Assembly (NCBI RefSeq): GCF_021462505.1 | Contig: NZ_JAKEDV010000003.1 | Location: forward strand, 258,088-322,087 | Reading direction: 5' to 3' | DNA length: 64,000 nt | Origin: Thermus brockianus | GTDB taxonomy: Bacteria; Deinococcota; Deinococci; Deinococcales; Thermaceae | Shown: positions 43,582 to 52,114 of the stretch, one piece after another | Numbering within the stretch: position 1 is the first letter of the stretch | Layout of the letters: each line of letters begins with the position of its first letter | Program-made: the position numbers and the translations under genes | Notes under the pieces: generated by a model | Databases searched by the model: none | What the model was told of the DNA's origin: nothing | What the model saw: the letters and a program-made list of their open reading frames with translations, nothing else

Positions 43582-44772
43582 ATGAGGTGGGGCTTTCTTT
43601 TGGTGTTCATCTTCGCATCGGGGTTGGCGCAAACCTGCACCGTGCGGTACACGCCTCCCAACTATCCCGAACTTCCCGTGGGGAGGCCCCAGGTCTACCT
43701 CACCGTCTCTCCCACCGCCCTGGCCTCCCCCGGCTCCTTCACCGCGCGGGCCTGGACCTCCTCCCCTTCCACCACGGCCTGGGTGCGCATTCGGTGGACG
43801 AGGAGCGAACTCGCCCTCGGAAACGTGGAGCCGTGGAACCCCATTTACACCCTCCTCTCCCCCAACCCGGTCCAGGGGTGCCCCGAGGTCCAGGTGTCCA
43901 CCCGAAGCCTCTCCTTCCGGGACAACGGCTTCCACCACTTCACGGCGGAGGCCTTCGTCTACTGGAAGGAGTGGCGGGAGGACTGGTCCTGCAAGTACCG
44001 GGATCCTGACGGGGGTGAGCAGACAACCACGGTGACCACCTCTGGGGGCGCGCCGGGGTCTCCCTACTACGCCTGCACCCTCCTCCGGGGCTACTGGGTG
44101 CCCATGAGCGGGACGATCTCCACCTCGAGCCGGGTGGCGGCCTACCTCACCTGGGAGCGGGAACTCTCCTACGACCAGGCCCTCCAGGAGTTCGCCACCC
44201 GCCTCGTGGAGGACCACAAGCGGGCGGGGGCCTCCATGCTCGCCTACGCCTACGCCAAGGAGATCCCGGAGCCCGTGCGGAGCGCCCTCGCCAAGGTGGC
44301 CCAGGGGTACTTCTACGACTGCAACTGGCTCGGGATCTGTAGCCGCGCGGACCCGGCGGGGGAGATCAAGATCCTCACGGACGTCCCCAGCATCCTCTAC
44401 GGCCTCCTCTACACCGGGAGGCTTTGCGGGGGGTTCATCACCTTCTGCTTCGGCCAGCAGAACGCCCGGGGCGCGGACATCGGCCCCAAGGTGGAGATCA
44501 AGACCTTCCTCATGGTCAAGGGGTTTCGGCACGACTACCTCCTCATGGACCGGGTGATCCCCCGCAAGTACTACGACCCCTCGGACCCCGAGTACGGGGC
44601 GGTGCCTGAGGACGAGCGGAACCAGGTCCTCCAGGGGTGCCAGGCCTACAAGGACACCCAGGAGGGGAGGCGGTGCCTGGCCCTGGCGGAGACCCCCACG
44701 GGCCTGGTGCCCACGCTGAAGACCCTCTTGATGATTGACCCCATGTTCCAGCGGGGGAGGCAGTACCCGTAG
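43582..44772 (+). CDS. Secreted Cys-rich protein, unknown
   Basis: 396 residues, ATG at 43582 giving signal peptide MRWGFLLVFIFASGLAQTCT. The mature part has ten Cys, an even number, suggesting several disulfides. A beta-rich N-terminal part (about 20-200) is followed by a helical part (ELSYDQALQEFATRLVEDHK). Stretches such as FITFCFGQQNARGADIGPK resemble no family I know, though position and Cys content are like TraU/TraN-type F-pilus assembly proteins. Starts a new operon after the terminator at 43525. The codons are strongly C-ending compared with the preceding operon. Confidence 0.62.
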   Translation: MRWGFLLVFIFASGLAQTCTVRYTPPNYPELPVGRPQVYLTVSPTALASPGSFTARAWTSSPSTTAWVRIRWTRSELALGNVEPWNPIYTLLSPNPVQGCPEVQVSTRSLSFRDNGFHHFTAEAFVYWKEWREDWSCKYRDPDGGEQTTTVTTSGGAPGSPYYACTLLRGYWVPMSGTISTSSRVAAYLTWERELSYDQALQEFATRLVEDHKRAGASMLAYAYAKEIPEPVRSALAKVAQGYFYDCNWLGICSRADPAGEIKILTDVPSILYGLLYTGRLCGGFITFCFGQQNARGADIGPKVEIKTFLMVKGFRHDYLLMDRVIPRKYYDPSDPEYGAVPEDERNQVLQGCQAYKDTQEGRRCLALAETPTGLVPTLKTLLMIDPMFQRGRQYP

Positions 44773-44782
44773 GAGGTGCTGG

Positions 44783-44926
44783 ATGTGGTGGCGGTACGCT
44801 CTCGGCGCGGGTTTCGGACTGGTCCTGGCCCACACCTACGGGCCGGGGTGGTTCCTCTTGGGCGTAGGGTGGGCCTTCGTGCTGGACCTCGTGGACGCTT
44901 TGGGGGTGCGGCGTGAGAAGGTTTAG
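44783..44926 (+). CDS. Small membrane protein
   Basis: 47 residues (MWWRYALGAGFGLVLAHTYG then WFLLGVGWAFVLDLVDALGV), two membrane segments. AGGAGG ribosome site 7 bp before the ATG. It lies between two secreted-protein genes and overlaps the next by 14 bp. Function unknown; likely real because of the good ribosome site. Confidence 0.6.
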   Translation: MWWRYALGAGFGLVLAHTYGPGWFLLGVGWAFVLDLVDALGVRREKV

Positions 44927-46808
44927 CCCTCTCCTTCTCCTCTCCACCCTCGCCCTGGCCCAGGTGGGCCTCGTGGACGGCCCTCGTCCCTCCACGGAGG
45001 TCCGAGGGACGCTCCAGGGGAACGCCCGGGAGGGGTACAGCGTGGTGGTGGAGTTTTTGGTGGAGAGCGGGGCCAACCCGACGCAGGGGATGACCACCCA
45101 GCCCTTCTCCTGGAACGGGAGGCTCTACCTCTGCGTCTCCGGGTGCGACTACTTCACCCTTTCGGGGTACGCCCCGAACACCCCCTACAACCAGGCGGTC
45201 TTCAACCTCTACGACTCAGGGAACCGCCTCCGGGGGCGGGCCTCGGTGAGCACGGTCTACGACGCCCAGAACAGGCCCTCCTACCACCAGGTGCAGTACG
45301 CCGTCTGGCCCCTCCAGGGGACCAAGACCTGGATGCCCTCCCCGGACAACCCCGTGCCCCTGGAGGCGGGGGGGTGGCTTTCCGTGAGGCCCCCTGGAGG
45401 AAGCGCCAGGGAGCGGTACCGCTATCCCGGGATGGAGTCCTACCAGCCCCCTTCGGTCCAGGGGTCCATCCTCTCCGGGATCTCCCCGGCGGACCGGGAC
45501 GTGGTGGCGAAGAGCGTCCTCTCTTCTCTAGCGGACCTGAGGGCTTTCTACGCCCGTCAGCCCCAGGGAAGCACCCTCTGGTTCTTCGTCCCCGAGGTTT
45601 CGGCCTGGACCCAGACCCTGGCCCAGGAGTTCCGGGCGCGAAACGGGGGACAGGAGCGCTTCGTGGTCCCGGAGGGGACGGCGAGGAGCTACTGCTCCCT
45701 CTACCGGAGCGACTCCCGCTACCACGTGATGCCCCGGGAAAGCCTCGCCAAGGAGCAGTCCTTCGCCGTCATCTACCCGCCTTCCGGCTCCACCCAGAAG
45801 GGGGCGGTGATGGCGGGGAGGTTCCTGGTGGACCGCCCGGACTGGCAGGAGACGGACTACCTCTCCTTCACCACGCCCCTCTCCCCCACCCAGGAGGGAC
45901 TTCCCGAGGCCCGGGCCCTCGTGTGGGGACAGATTTCCCAGGGCAACCTGCGGGCCAGGGTGGAGTTCAAGGAGACCACCTTAGGCCAGGTGGGGTACGT
46001 GGGCTATAGGACCTACGGGAGGGACTGGAACGGGCGGGACACCTTTGACCTGGGGAACGACGCGGAGGAGGTGCGGCTCACCCTGCCCAATCCCGCCCCC
46101 ACGGGCTGGACCCTGGTCCAACCCGCTACCGATGCCCAAGGGCGGAACCGGGGCTACGCCTATGTCTGGGCTTCCGGGTCGTGGGAGCTGGACCGGGAGG
46201 ACCCCCAGACCCTTCGCTACCCCGACCAGACCACGGCCCCATGGGATTTCTCCTTCGGGGGGAACTTTGGGCGGGGGTGGGAGAGCTTCACCCTGTGGTG
46301 GAACACAGGCGGGTGGAGGGACCGTTGCGGTCGGTTCCTCTGGACCTACACCTCCAGTTTTCCCCTCACCTGTGAGGTGAGGGATGGGAACAACCGGATT
46401 CGGGGGACGGCCACGGTGGAGCGGCGGTGGGAGGGCGGTTTGCTGGGGCGCTGGCTTTACACCTACACGGTCCAGGTGCAGGGGTGGGTGTACCGGATCA
46501 CTTCCTGGCAGGCGTACTGGTACCTCTCCCGGTGGCAGACCGTTTGGCGGCCAGCGGCGGACAACGACCGCCCCGTGGAGCCCGGGGGATACGTGACGGC
46601 GGAGGGGAAGCGGTACCGGGTCCCCGGCCTCGAGGGCTACCTCCAGCCCACGGGGAAGGACCTTGAAGTGGCCGAGGGCGACCCCTACGTGAGCTACATC
46701 ACCCGCTCCCTCTCGCCCCAGGGGAACCCCCTCGCCGGGACGGGGAGGGAGGAGGCCAAGGTGTGGTTTAAGCCCCTTCGGGACTGGTGTGCGGAAAGGG
46801 GGTTGTGA
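44913..46808 (+). CDS. Secreted protein with internal duplication, unknown
   Basis: 631 residues, GTG start, signal peptide MRRFSPLLLLSTLALAQVGL. Two copies of a beta-rich module of about 110 residues occur at about 95-190 and 510-610: both carry W-x-PS/AA-DN-PVE-GG, R-YR-PG-E-Y and follow a tyrosine/tryptophan-rich strand region. Six Cys in total (CVSGC, SYCS, DRCG, LTCE, DWCA). No known family recognised; aromatic-rich beta modules suggest a surface or carbohydrate-binding function. Overlaps the next gene slightly in frame order. Confidence 0.62.
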   Translation: MRRFSPLLLLSTLALAQVGLVDGPRPSTEVRGTLQGNAREGYSVVVEFLVESGANPTQGMTTQPFSWNGRLYLCVSGCDYFTLSGYAPNTPYNQAVFNLYDSGNRLRGRASVSTVYDAQNRPSYHQVQYAVWPLQGTKTWMPSPDNPVPLEAGGWLSVRPPGGSARERYRYPGMESYQPPSVQGSILSGISPADRDVVAKSVLSSLADLRAFYARQPQGSTLWFFVPEVSAWTQTLAQEFRARNGGQERFVVPEGTARSYCSLYRSDSRYHVMPRESLAKEQSFAVIYPPSGSTQKGAVMAGRFLVDRPDWQETDYLSFTTPLSPTQEGLPEARALVWGQISQGNLRARVEFKETTLGQVGYVGYRTYGRDWNGRDTFDLGNDAEEVRLTLPNPAPTGWTLVQPATDAQGRNRGYAYVWASGSWELDREDPQTLRYPDQTTAPWDFSFGGNFGRGWESFTLWWNTGGWRDRCGRFLWTYTSSFPLTCEVRDGNNRIRGTATVERRWEGGLLGRWLYTYTVQVQGWVYRITSWQAYWYLSRWQTVWRPAADNDRPVEPGGYVTAEGKRYRVPGLEGYLQPTGKDLEVAEGDPYVSYITRSLSPQGNPLAGTGREEAKVWFKPLRDWCAERGL

Positions 46809-46809
46809 G

Positions 46810-48645
46810 ATGCGGTGGGTTTGGGCGCTCTTCCTCTTCTCCCTGGCCCTGGCCCAGGGGCCTACCTACGAGGAATGGACCAAGTACCTGCTCTCCGCCC
46901 CGGACTACCGCCTGGAGCAGGTCCTGAAGGGGAAGTGGCCCTACCTGGAGGTGTTGAGGAAGGACCGCTTCCGGGACTACCAGAAGGGAAGGTGCGACCC
47001 CACCAAGCAGGACTGCTCCGGGAGGCTTCCCTGGGCCGAGGCCCAGGCCCACGAGTTCTACCTCCCCCTCTCCAGCCTCGAGGCCACCCGGGAGGTGGCG
47101 CGGGACCTGAGGAAGGCCTGGCAACGCTTTGAGGAGCGCTACTACTGGCGGGTCATCACCGAGCTCAACAACCCCGCCTTCTGGTTCGCCTACTGCCTCG
47201 CCGGGGTGAAGGGGCCTTCCCTTGACCCTCCTCTCCCCGACCTCAAGCTCATGGTGCCCTCCGAGGGGGTGGACACGGCCTTCCTCCAGGCGGCCACCCG
47301 GTCTTCCCCCCTGGACCTGGGGAAGTGGGCCTCGGCGGGGCTCCACAAGCTCGACCGCTACCTCCCCGTACCCCAGGTGGACCCCAGGGAGTTTTGTGAC
47401 GACCTCGGGATGCAGATTTTGCCCCTCATGTATATCCCGGGGTTCAAGGTCCTGGTCCAGGGGTACGAGGTCTTCCGCACCCCGGGCTACCCCTCCCGCC
47501 CCTTCTGGTTCAACGAGGCGGAGGCGAACGCCCGGGTGGAGCGGGCGATGAAACGGGCCTTTGAGCGGTACTACCCCGAGTATCTGAAGGAGGTGGCCCA
47601 GGCTCTCCTCACCCCGAGGCCTTCCACCCCCCAGGACCTCCTCTCCCTCCTCCCCAAGGACTTCAGGAGCCTGGGGAGCCCCAAGGCCTACCTCCCCGTG
47701 CCCTGGCAGGGCCACCTCCTCGGGGCGGGGAGCGTGGTGGCCCCGGTCTACACCGAGCTCTTCCCCACGGACCTCACCGCCCTCTGGGACCAGGTGCAGG
47801 CCATCTGGGACACCTACAAGGGGCTCATCGACCGGGCGGGGACGGAGGTGGAGAAGGCGTACCTCTACGTGCACTTCTACCGCTCGGCCAAGACCCTTTT
47901 CGACTCCCGGGCCTTCCTGGGCCTTCCAGGGGTGGACACCCTGAAGGGGAACCTGGAGAACCTGGTGAACGCCCCCTTGAGGGCCCTCACCGGGGCGATC
48001 CCCGCCCTCAAGGGGTGCGCGGGGGACCTGGACCGGGTGGTCTCGTGCGCGGCCACGGCCCTCATGACCCTGGACGAGGTGGTGAAGGCCAAGGGAGAGG
48101 TGGAGAAGCTCACCGGGGGCAAGCCCCAGAACGAGCCCCTGAAGGCGAAGGAGGCCCCGGGCCTCTGGAAGTTCGAGGAGGCCAAGCGGTGGCTCCCCCC
48201 TTCCTCCCTCCCCGTCTACGAGGCCTTCGGCTACGCCACCTTCTTCCAGGCCACGAACTTCCTGGAGGTGACCACGGTCCCCGACATCCGCAATGTGGAC
48301 CTCTCCCAGGTGAACCTGGGGAACTGGATGGGGTGGGCCTGGAGCCAGCTCTCCCGCCTGGTGGTCTACTGGCACGTGCCCCTCACCATCGACATCCGGG
48401 TGGAATACTGCCCCCCTTGCGTCATCGCCTACCCCTCGCTTCCCCTGGAAGGCCCCGTCCAGCCCCTGGGAGTCCCGCCCTACGTGCTTCCCTTCGCCCT
48501 GGAGCGGACGCATTGGCGCTGGGTCTCCGTGCCCGAGGGGTACGAGGTGCCGGGGGTGCGGGGAGCCCCCTACACCCTGGTCTCGGACCTCTCGGCCTAC
48601 GCCCTGGACCTGAGGGCGCTCTATCGGCCCCTCCTCGGGAGGTGA
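46810..48645 (+). CDS. Secreted Cys-containing protein, unknown
   Basis: 611 residues from the ATG at 46810, signal peptide MRWVWALFLFSLALAQGPTY. Largely helical, with eight Cys (GRCDP, DCSG, AYCL, EFCDD, KGCAG, SCAATA, YCPPCV). The CPPC near the end (YCPPCVIAYPSLP) is a redox-type CxxC but lacks a thioredoxin context. No family recognised; an assembly or tip protein of the mating apparatus is possible from context. An earlier in-frame start would overlap the previous gene; the signal peptide fixes this one. Confidence 0.6.
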   Translation: MRWVWALFLFSLALAQGPTYEEWTKYLLSAPDYRLEQVLKGKWPYLEVLRKDRFRDYQKGRCDPTKQDCSGRLPWAEAQAHEFYLPLSSLEATREVARDLRKAWQRFEERYYWRVITELNNPAFWFAYCLAGVKGPSLDPPLPDLKLMVPSEGVDTAFLQAATRSSPLDLGKWASAGLHKLDRYLPVPQVDPREFCDDLGMQILPLMYIPGFKVLVQGYEVFRTPGYPSRPFWFNEAEANARVERAMKRAFERYYPEYLKEVAQALLTPRPSTPQDLLSLLPKDFRSLGSPKAYLPVPWQGHLLGAGSVVAPVYTELFPTDLTALWDQVQAIWDTYKGLIDRAGTEVEKAYLYVHFYRSAKTLFDSRAFLGLPGVDTLKGNLENLVNAPLRALTGAIPALKGCAGDLDRVVSCAATALMTLDEVVKAKGEVEKLTGGKPQNEPLKAKEAPGLWKFEEAKRWLPPSSLPVYEAFGYATFFQATNFLEVTTVPDIRNVDLSQVNLGNWMGWAWSQLSRLVVYWHVPLTIDIRVEYCPPCVIAYPSLPLEGPVQPLGVPPYVLPFALERTHWRWVSVPEGYEVPGVRGAPYTLVSDLSAYALDLRALYRPLLGR

Positions 48646-48647
48646 AG

Positions 48648-49412
48648 ATGCGGAAAGCGTTCTTGACCCTTTTGGTAGCCCTTACCCCGGCCCTGGCCCA
48701 GTTCGACTGGCTCTCCAACCTGGACTGGGGCGGGATCAGCAACAACCTGAACAAGGTCAGCCAGGTGCTCTCGTGCGACCCCAGTAGCCTCGCCCAGCTG
48801 GACTTTTCCCAGCCCTCCCTGGTCCTTCGGGGGGTGTACCGGGTGACGAAGTGCGTCCTGTGCACCACCCTCAAGATGTGCGGCCTCCCGGACGACATGC
48901 TCTACCCCGCCTCCTGGGGGGAGATTCAGGGCGCTCTTTCCCGGGGCCAGGAGGTGATGGTGGTGGGCTCGGGAGCCGGGGTGGAGGCTTTGGCCCGCTA
49001 CCTCGGGCTCATCCTGCACGGAGGGGGGTGCCAGAACATCTCCTACGGGGGGGTGCCCATCTACACCTGCCCGCCGGGAGGGATACGGATTCCTAAAGCG
49101 TACATCGTCACGGACGGGAAGACGGCGAGAAAGCTGGAGGCGGAGCTGAAGGAGGCGGTGAAGGAAGGCCTCCTCAAGGTGGTGGCCGTGGGGGGTGAGC
49201 GGGATGCCCCGGAGCTCTCCGGGGTCATCCTGGGTCTGCCCATCCTTTGGGCCGGGGGAAAGGGCTACCTCTTCGCCCCCGGATACAGCACCCCCGACCG
49301 CTGGCTCTGGCTCACCTTCGCGGGGCCTGTGAGCGACAAGGTGGCCCTGGTGGCCCGGCTCGCCACGAGCTATGTGGTGAACGCTTCCCGGAGGGAGGAG
49401 GAGATCCGGTGA
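48648..49412 (+). CDS. Secreted protein with degenerate PLD-like pattern
   Basis: 254 residues, signal peptide MRKAFLTLLVALTPALAQFD. Six Cys, including KCVLCTTLKMCGL. The central part (EVMVVGSGAGVEALARYLGL, AYIVTDGKTARKLEAELKEA) alternates strands and helices like phospholipase-D-fold proteins but no HxKxxxxD motif is present. The C-terminal SGVILGLPILWAGGKGYLFA resembles the next gene's protein, so the two may be distant paralogues. GTGA overlap with the next gene. Confidence 0.55.
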   Translation: MRKAFLTLLVALTPALAQFDWLSNLDWGGISNNLNKVSQVLSCDPSSLAQLDFSQPSLVLRGVYRVTKCVLCTTLKMCGLPDDMLYPASWGEIQGALSRGQEVMVVGSGAGVEALARYLGLILHGGGCQNISYGGVPIYTCPPGGIRIPKAYIVTDGKTARKLEAELKEAVKEGLLKVVAVGGERDAPELSGVILGLPILWAGGKGYLFAPGYSTPDRWLWLTFAGPVSDKVALVARLATSYVVNASRREEEIR

Positions 49413-49849
49413 GGACAAAGAGGGTGTTTTCCTGGTGCTCGAAGTTCGGAGTGGTGTCGTCGAGAGTGGCGGCGGTTATGGTTCTTTTGAGCTTTGGGTT
49501 TGCTCAAGGGCTTCCCCAGGTGCGGGAAGTGGACGAGAACACGGCGTACTGGTTTTTGGTCAGTCGGGTGAACGAGGTGGTCGTGCTTGGGCTCCCACCT
49601 GCGAGGATAGCGGAAGCCCTGGTGAACAAAAAGGTCACCCTGGTCTTAGGAAGCGAGGCGGTTCCTTCTTGGGCTCAAAAGGCGCGGGTGGTGCGTCTTG
49701 GTGGCGGGCGCATGGGGGGTGTTCTCATTCTCGGGGACATGCGTTTTTTGGTAGCTCCCAAGGGTAAAGAGTGGGTGATCTTGGATCACCCGGGTACGGT
49801 GACGGTCTTATGGGGATACTTGGGCGCGGCATTAGGGCTTCTTCGGTGA
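49409..49849 (+). CDS. Secreted PLD-like fragment protein, unknown
   Basis: 146 residues, GTG overlapping the previous stop, signal-like segment VAAVMVLLSFGFAQG at about 22-36. Mature part (AEALVNKKVTLVLGSEAVPS, GGVLILGDMRFLVAPKGKEW) is alpha/beta with spacing like half of a phospholipase-D domain but without His-Lys-Asp. The codon pattern turns T/G-ending again from here on. Stop overlaps the TraX-like GTG start. Confidence 0.55.
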   Translation: MRTKRVFSWCSKFGVVSSRVAAVMVLLSFGFAQGLPQVREVDENTAYWFLVSRVNEVVVLGLPPARIAEALVNKKVTLVLGSEAVPSWAQKARVVRLGGGRMGGVLILGDMRFLVAPKGKEWVILDHPGTVTVLWGYLGAALGLLR

Positions 49850-50448
49850 GCCTAGAAGGGTTGAAGTGGGGGGCTTTGGCCCTGATGGTGGTGGACCACT
49901 TGGCCTTTCTCCTCCTTCCGAACGAAGTGTGGCCGCGGTTGCCCGGGAGATTGGTCTTCCCCGTCTTGCTCGCCCTCATGGCTCATCATCTGAGCCATGG
50001 GGTGGACCCCCGGAAGTACGCCTCTCGGTTGCTTTCCTTCGCCCTTCTGGCGCAAGGCGGTTACGTTCTGGTCTTTGGAGGAGTCTGGTTCTGGCCCCTC
50101 AATGTGCTCTTTACTTTTCTCTCCGGGGTCTGGATGGTTCAGGGAAGGGTTTTCCCCGGTGTTTTGCTCTCTTTGATGACCGAGTTTCCCCTTGGAGGTC
50201 CAGCGCTTTACCTTTTGTCTCGCGGTCAGGTCTTTTGGGGAAGCGTGATGGTGGGAGGTTCTTTGTGGCTTATGGGATGGTCCCTTTGGGTCGTCTTACC
50301 CCTTTCTCTCTTGGTCTTTCCCATATGGGCGGTGGTTCACCGAGGAGTCCCTGGCAAACGGGTTCCTTGGTGGTGGGCTTACTCCTTCTACCCGCTTCAT
50401 CTGTGGATCTTGGGGGGGTTGAAATGGCTAGGCGTTTTCTCGCACTAG
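49846..50448 (+). CDS. traX: TraX-like membrane protein
   Basis: 200 residues, GTG start (VSLEGLKWGALALMVVDHLA). About six or seven membrane helices. The start LKW-ALxLMVVDH, the RLPGRLVFPVLLALMAHHLS turn and the end WWAYSFYPLHLWIL match TraX, the F-plasmid N-acetyltransferase that acetylates the pilin N-terminus; TraX homologues occur in many conjugative and non-conjugative loci. It supports a conjugation function for the region. Pilin acetylation in this element is inferred. Confidence 0.8.
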   Translation: MSLEGLKWGALALMVVDHLAFLLLPNEVWPRLPGRLVFPVLLALMAHHLSHGVDPRKYASRLLSFALLAQGGYVLVFGGVWFWPLNVLFTFLSGVWMVQGRVFPGVLLSLMTEFPLGGPALYLLSRGQVFWGSVMVGGSLWLMGWSLWVVLPLSLLVFPIWAVVHRGVPGKRVPWWWAYSFYPLHLWILGGLKWLGVFSH

Positions 50449-51014
50449 ACTTCCGAGAGTACGAAGGCGATGCCGTGAAAGAGGCGAGGTTCTTCGGAGT
50501 TTTGCCCCTGTATCGTGGGGGGGGCCTTGCTACTCCGGAACTTCGCCATGAACGGTATTTGTGGGGGCAAGTCTTTGTTCTGAGTCGTCAAGGACGAAAG
50601 CAGTTTTTTCGTTTCGCTCACTACACGCCTTCTTCCCGGGCGGCTAGAAATGCTCTTTTTCGTTATGCTTTCTACGAGGTTTTGAAGTCCAGGGGATACC
50701 GTCTCAAAGGCAGGATTGGGGAAGTCCTAGTGTTCGCGGCTCCGGAGGGAGGGAATGTTTTTCTCGCGGCGAAGTGGGGAGGGTACACGCCCGCCGGAGT
50801 GAGGCGGGTCTTTGCCTCGGTGTCTTCTTATGTCTACCAGGCCGGGGGGAGGTTTTGGTTTACTCCGGTGAAGGGGAGGCGCTACGGGAAGTTTTTGAAG
50901 GCCAACCCGGTAGCCGAGGTCATTCCGGCGGAGCTAGTAGAAGAGGCCGAAGGTCTGAGTGAAGTCCTTGCGAGAGGCGAAGCACCCAGTTTAGTCGTTC
51001 AGGAGACAAGGTAG
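50424..51014 (+). CDS. Unknown soluble protein
   Basis: 196 residues from the ATG at 50424, overlapping the TraX-like gene by 25 bp. Mixed alpha/beta, rich in aromatic and basic residues (RYLWGQVFVLSRQGRKQFFR; YAFYEVLKSRGYRLKGRIGE), no signal peptide or Cys. It ends inside the convergent replication-relaxation-like gene (overlap 95 bp). I recognise no family. The basic first half could bind DNA. Confidence 0.55.
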   Translation: MARRFLALDFREYEGDAVKEARFFGVLPLYRGGGLATPELRHERYLWGQVFVLSRQGRKQFFRFAHYTPSSRAARNALFRYAFYEVLKSRGYRLKGRIGEVLVFAAPEGGNVFLAAKWGGYTPAGVRRVFASVSSYVYQAGGRFWFTPVKGRRYGKFLKANPVAEVIPAELVEEAEGLSEVLARGEAPSLVVQETR

Positions 51015-51402
51015 CCCAGTAGAGGGGTTTGCGGAAGGTGCGGAGTTTGGCGCGCACCGCCTCTGGAGAGTAGTGCCCCGTGTCCACCTCTAGAAAGGCT
51101 TCCCCCCAGGGGAAGATGAGGTAAGCATCGGGCGTTGTGGTGTCTCCGTGAAGAGGGATTTCCCAGGTGGTGGGGCGTAGGCGTTCTACAGCTTCTGAGG
51201 TGAGCAAAAGGTGGTATAAGAGGTGGTCAGGGAGTTCCGCGACCTCGGGTACAGCGTAGACGGTGAGGACTTTTCGCCCCCTCATCCTGTAGGGGGCGAC
51301 CTCTATGGTCCTCTCCCGTCTACCTTCCAGGGGTAGGCGCAGGCGTTTCGCCAGCGTTCGGTTGAGGACCGGGAAGGAAGAAGACCAGGACCGGGGTGTC
51401 AC
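50920..51402 (-). CDS. Replication-relaxation-like protein (candidate relaxase)
   Basis: 160 residues from a GTG at 51402 that overlaps the preceding minus-strand gene by 83 bp; no other start codon is available near the N-terminus. The core TPDAYLIFPWGEAFLEVDTG then HYSPEAVRAKLRTFRKPLYW matches the Replic_Relax family: a PD-(D/E)xK-like strand pair ending in an EVD followed by a Lys-bearing helix. Family members from mobile elements are annotated as replication-relaxation proteins and can accompany or replace a relaxase. It is the only candidate I see for the nickase of this element. Confidence 0.62.
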   Translation of the reverse strand: MTPRSWSSSFPVLNRTLAKRLRLPLEGRRERTIEVAPYRMRGRKVLTVYAVPEVAELPDHLLYHLLLTSEAVERLRPTTWEIPLHGDTTTPDAYLIFPWGEAFLEVDTGHYSPEAVRAKLRTFRKPLYWATLSPERLNWVLRLSQGLHSDLRPLLLAPPE

Positions 51403-52114
51403 GCTCTACCTTCACGGTACGAAGTACGGCGGTGTTATCCTTAGGGAGGGCTACCAGATCAGCCGCGCGGGCCAAGAGGAACATCTCCAAGCCTGGGACT
51501 TTCTTCTCAACCGCCTGTCCACCGCCGGGGAGCGTGACGACATTGGTGGCTTCCAGACTCGCCTTCACGAAGTCCGAGATGCCTCCGAGAGCGCCACGGA
51601 CGAGATCAGCTACCAGGGTAGGCGCTTCGTCTCCCACTTTGGCCGGGAGTCCCTGGGTCCACTCGGTGGCTTCCAGAGCCACGGCGGATACGGTATAGAC
51701 CTGTCCCCGCTTTACGGCGGTGGAGAAGTCTATCCACACCCTTCCCGTTGGGTCAAACCGGGCCGTTCCCACGAGAACGGTCTTGTCCTCTAACTCCACG
51801 GCTACGGGAACGGACTTCCCGGGAATAAGGTAGGCTCCGGTGAGCATCCGCCCCCGGCGGATCTCTCCCGGTTTGTACGGGGACTCAACCGCAGGCGAAG
51901 TTTGAATAGCAGGCGTAAAACCGGGGAAGAAACCCGGTTCCGTAGGGTTGAGGCCCGGAAAAGCGGTGTTCTCGCTTGAAGTAGGAGGAGAAGATTGCAT
52001 GGCGGGAGGTGTAGGTTGAGGTTGAGAAGCAGGCTTTTGGTAGACGATCCAGGGGTCCTGGGTTTGAGCAAAGGCGGTTCCTAAGAGGAAGAGGGCGAAA
52101 GCCTTCCTTACCAT
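51320..52114 (-). CDS. VirB10-like outer half (secreted C-terminal domain)
   Basis: 264 residues, signal peptide MVRKAFALFLLGTAFAQTQ, a Pro/Gln-rich linker (about 25-75), then a beta-rich domain (about 80-235) opening GEIRRGRMLTGAYLIPGKSV, with PVAVELEDKTVLVGTARFDP and GLEMFLLARAADLVALP. The order (inlet Gly, TGAYLIPG, PVxVxLED, strand-rich barrel domain) resembles the C-terminal barrel of VirB10/TraB, which forms the outer-membrane pore ring. It is the downstream partner of the N-terminal half at 52108, overlapping it by 7 bp, so VirB10 looks split into two polypeptides. Confidence 0.6.
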   Translation of the reverse strand: MVRKAFALFLLGTAFAQTQDPWIVYQKPASQPQPTPPAMQSSPPTSSENTAFPGLNPTEPGFFPGFTPAIQTSPAVESPYKPGEIRRGRMLTGAYLIPGKSVPVAVELEDKTVLVGTARFDPTGRVWIDFSTAVKRGQVYTVSAVALEATEWTQGLPAKVGDEAPTLVADLVRGALGGISDFVKASLEATNVVTLPGGGQAVEKKVPGLEMFLLARAADLVALPKDNTAVLRTVKVERDTPVLVFFLPGPQPNAGETPAPTPGR

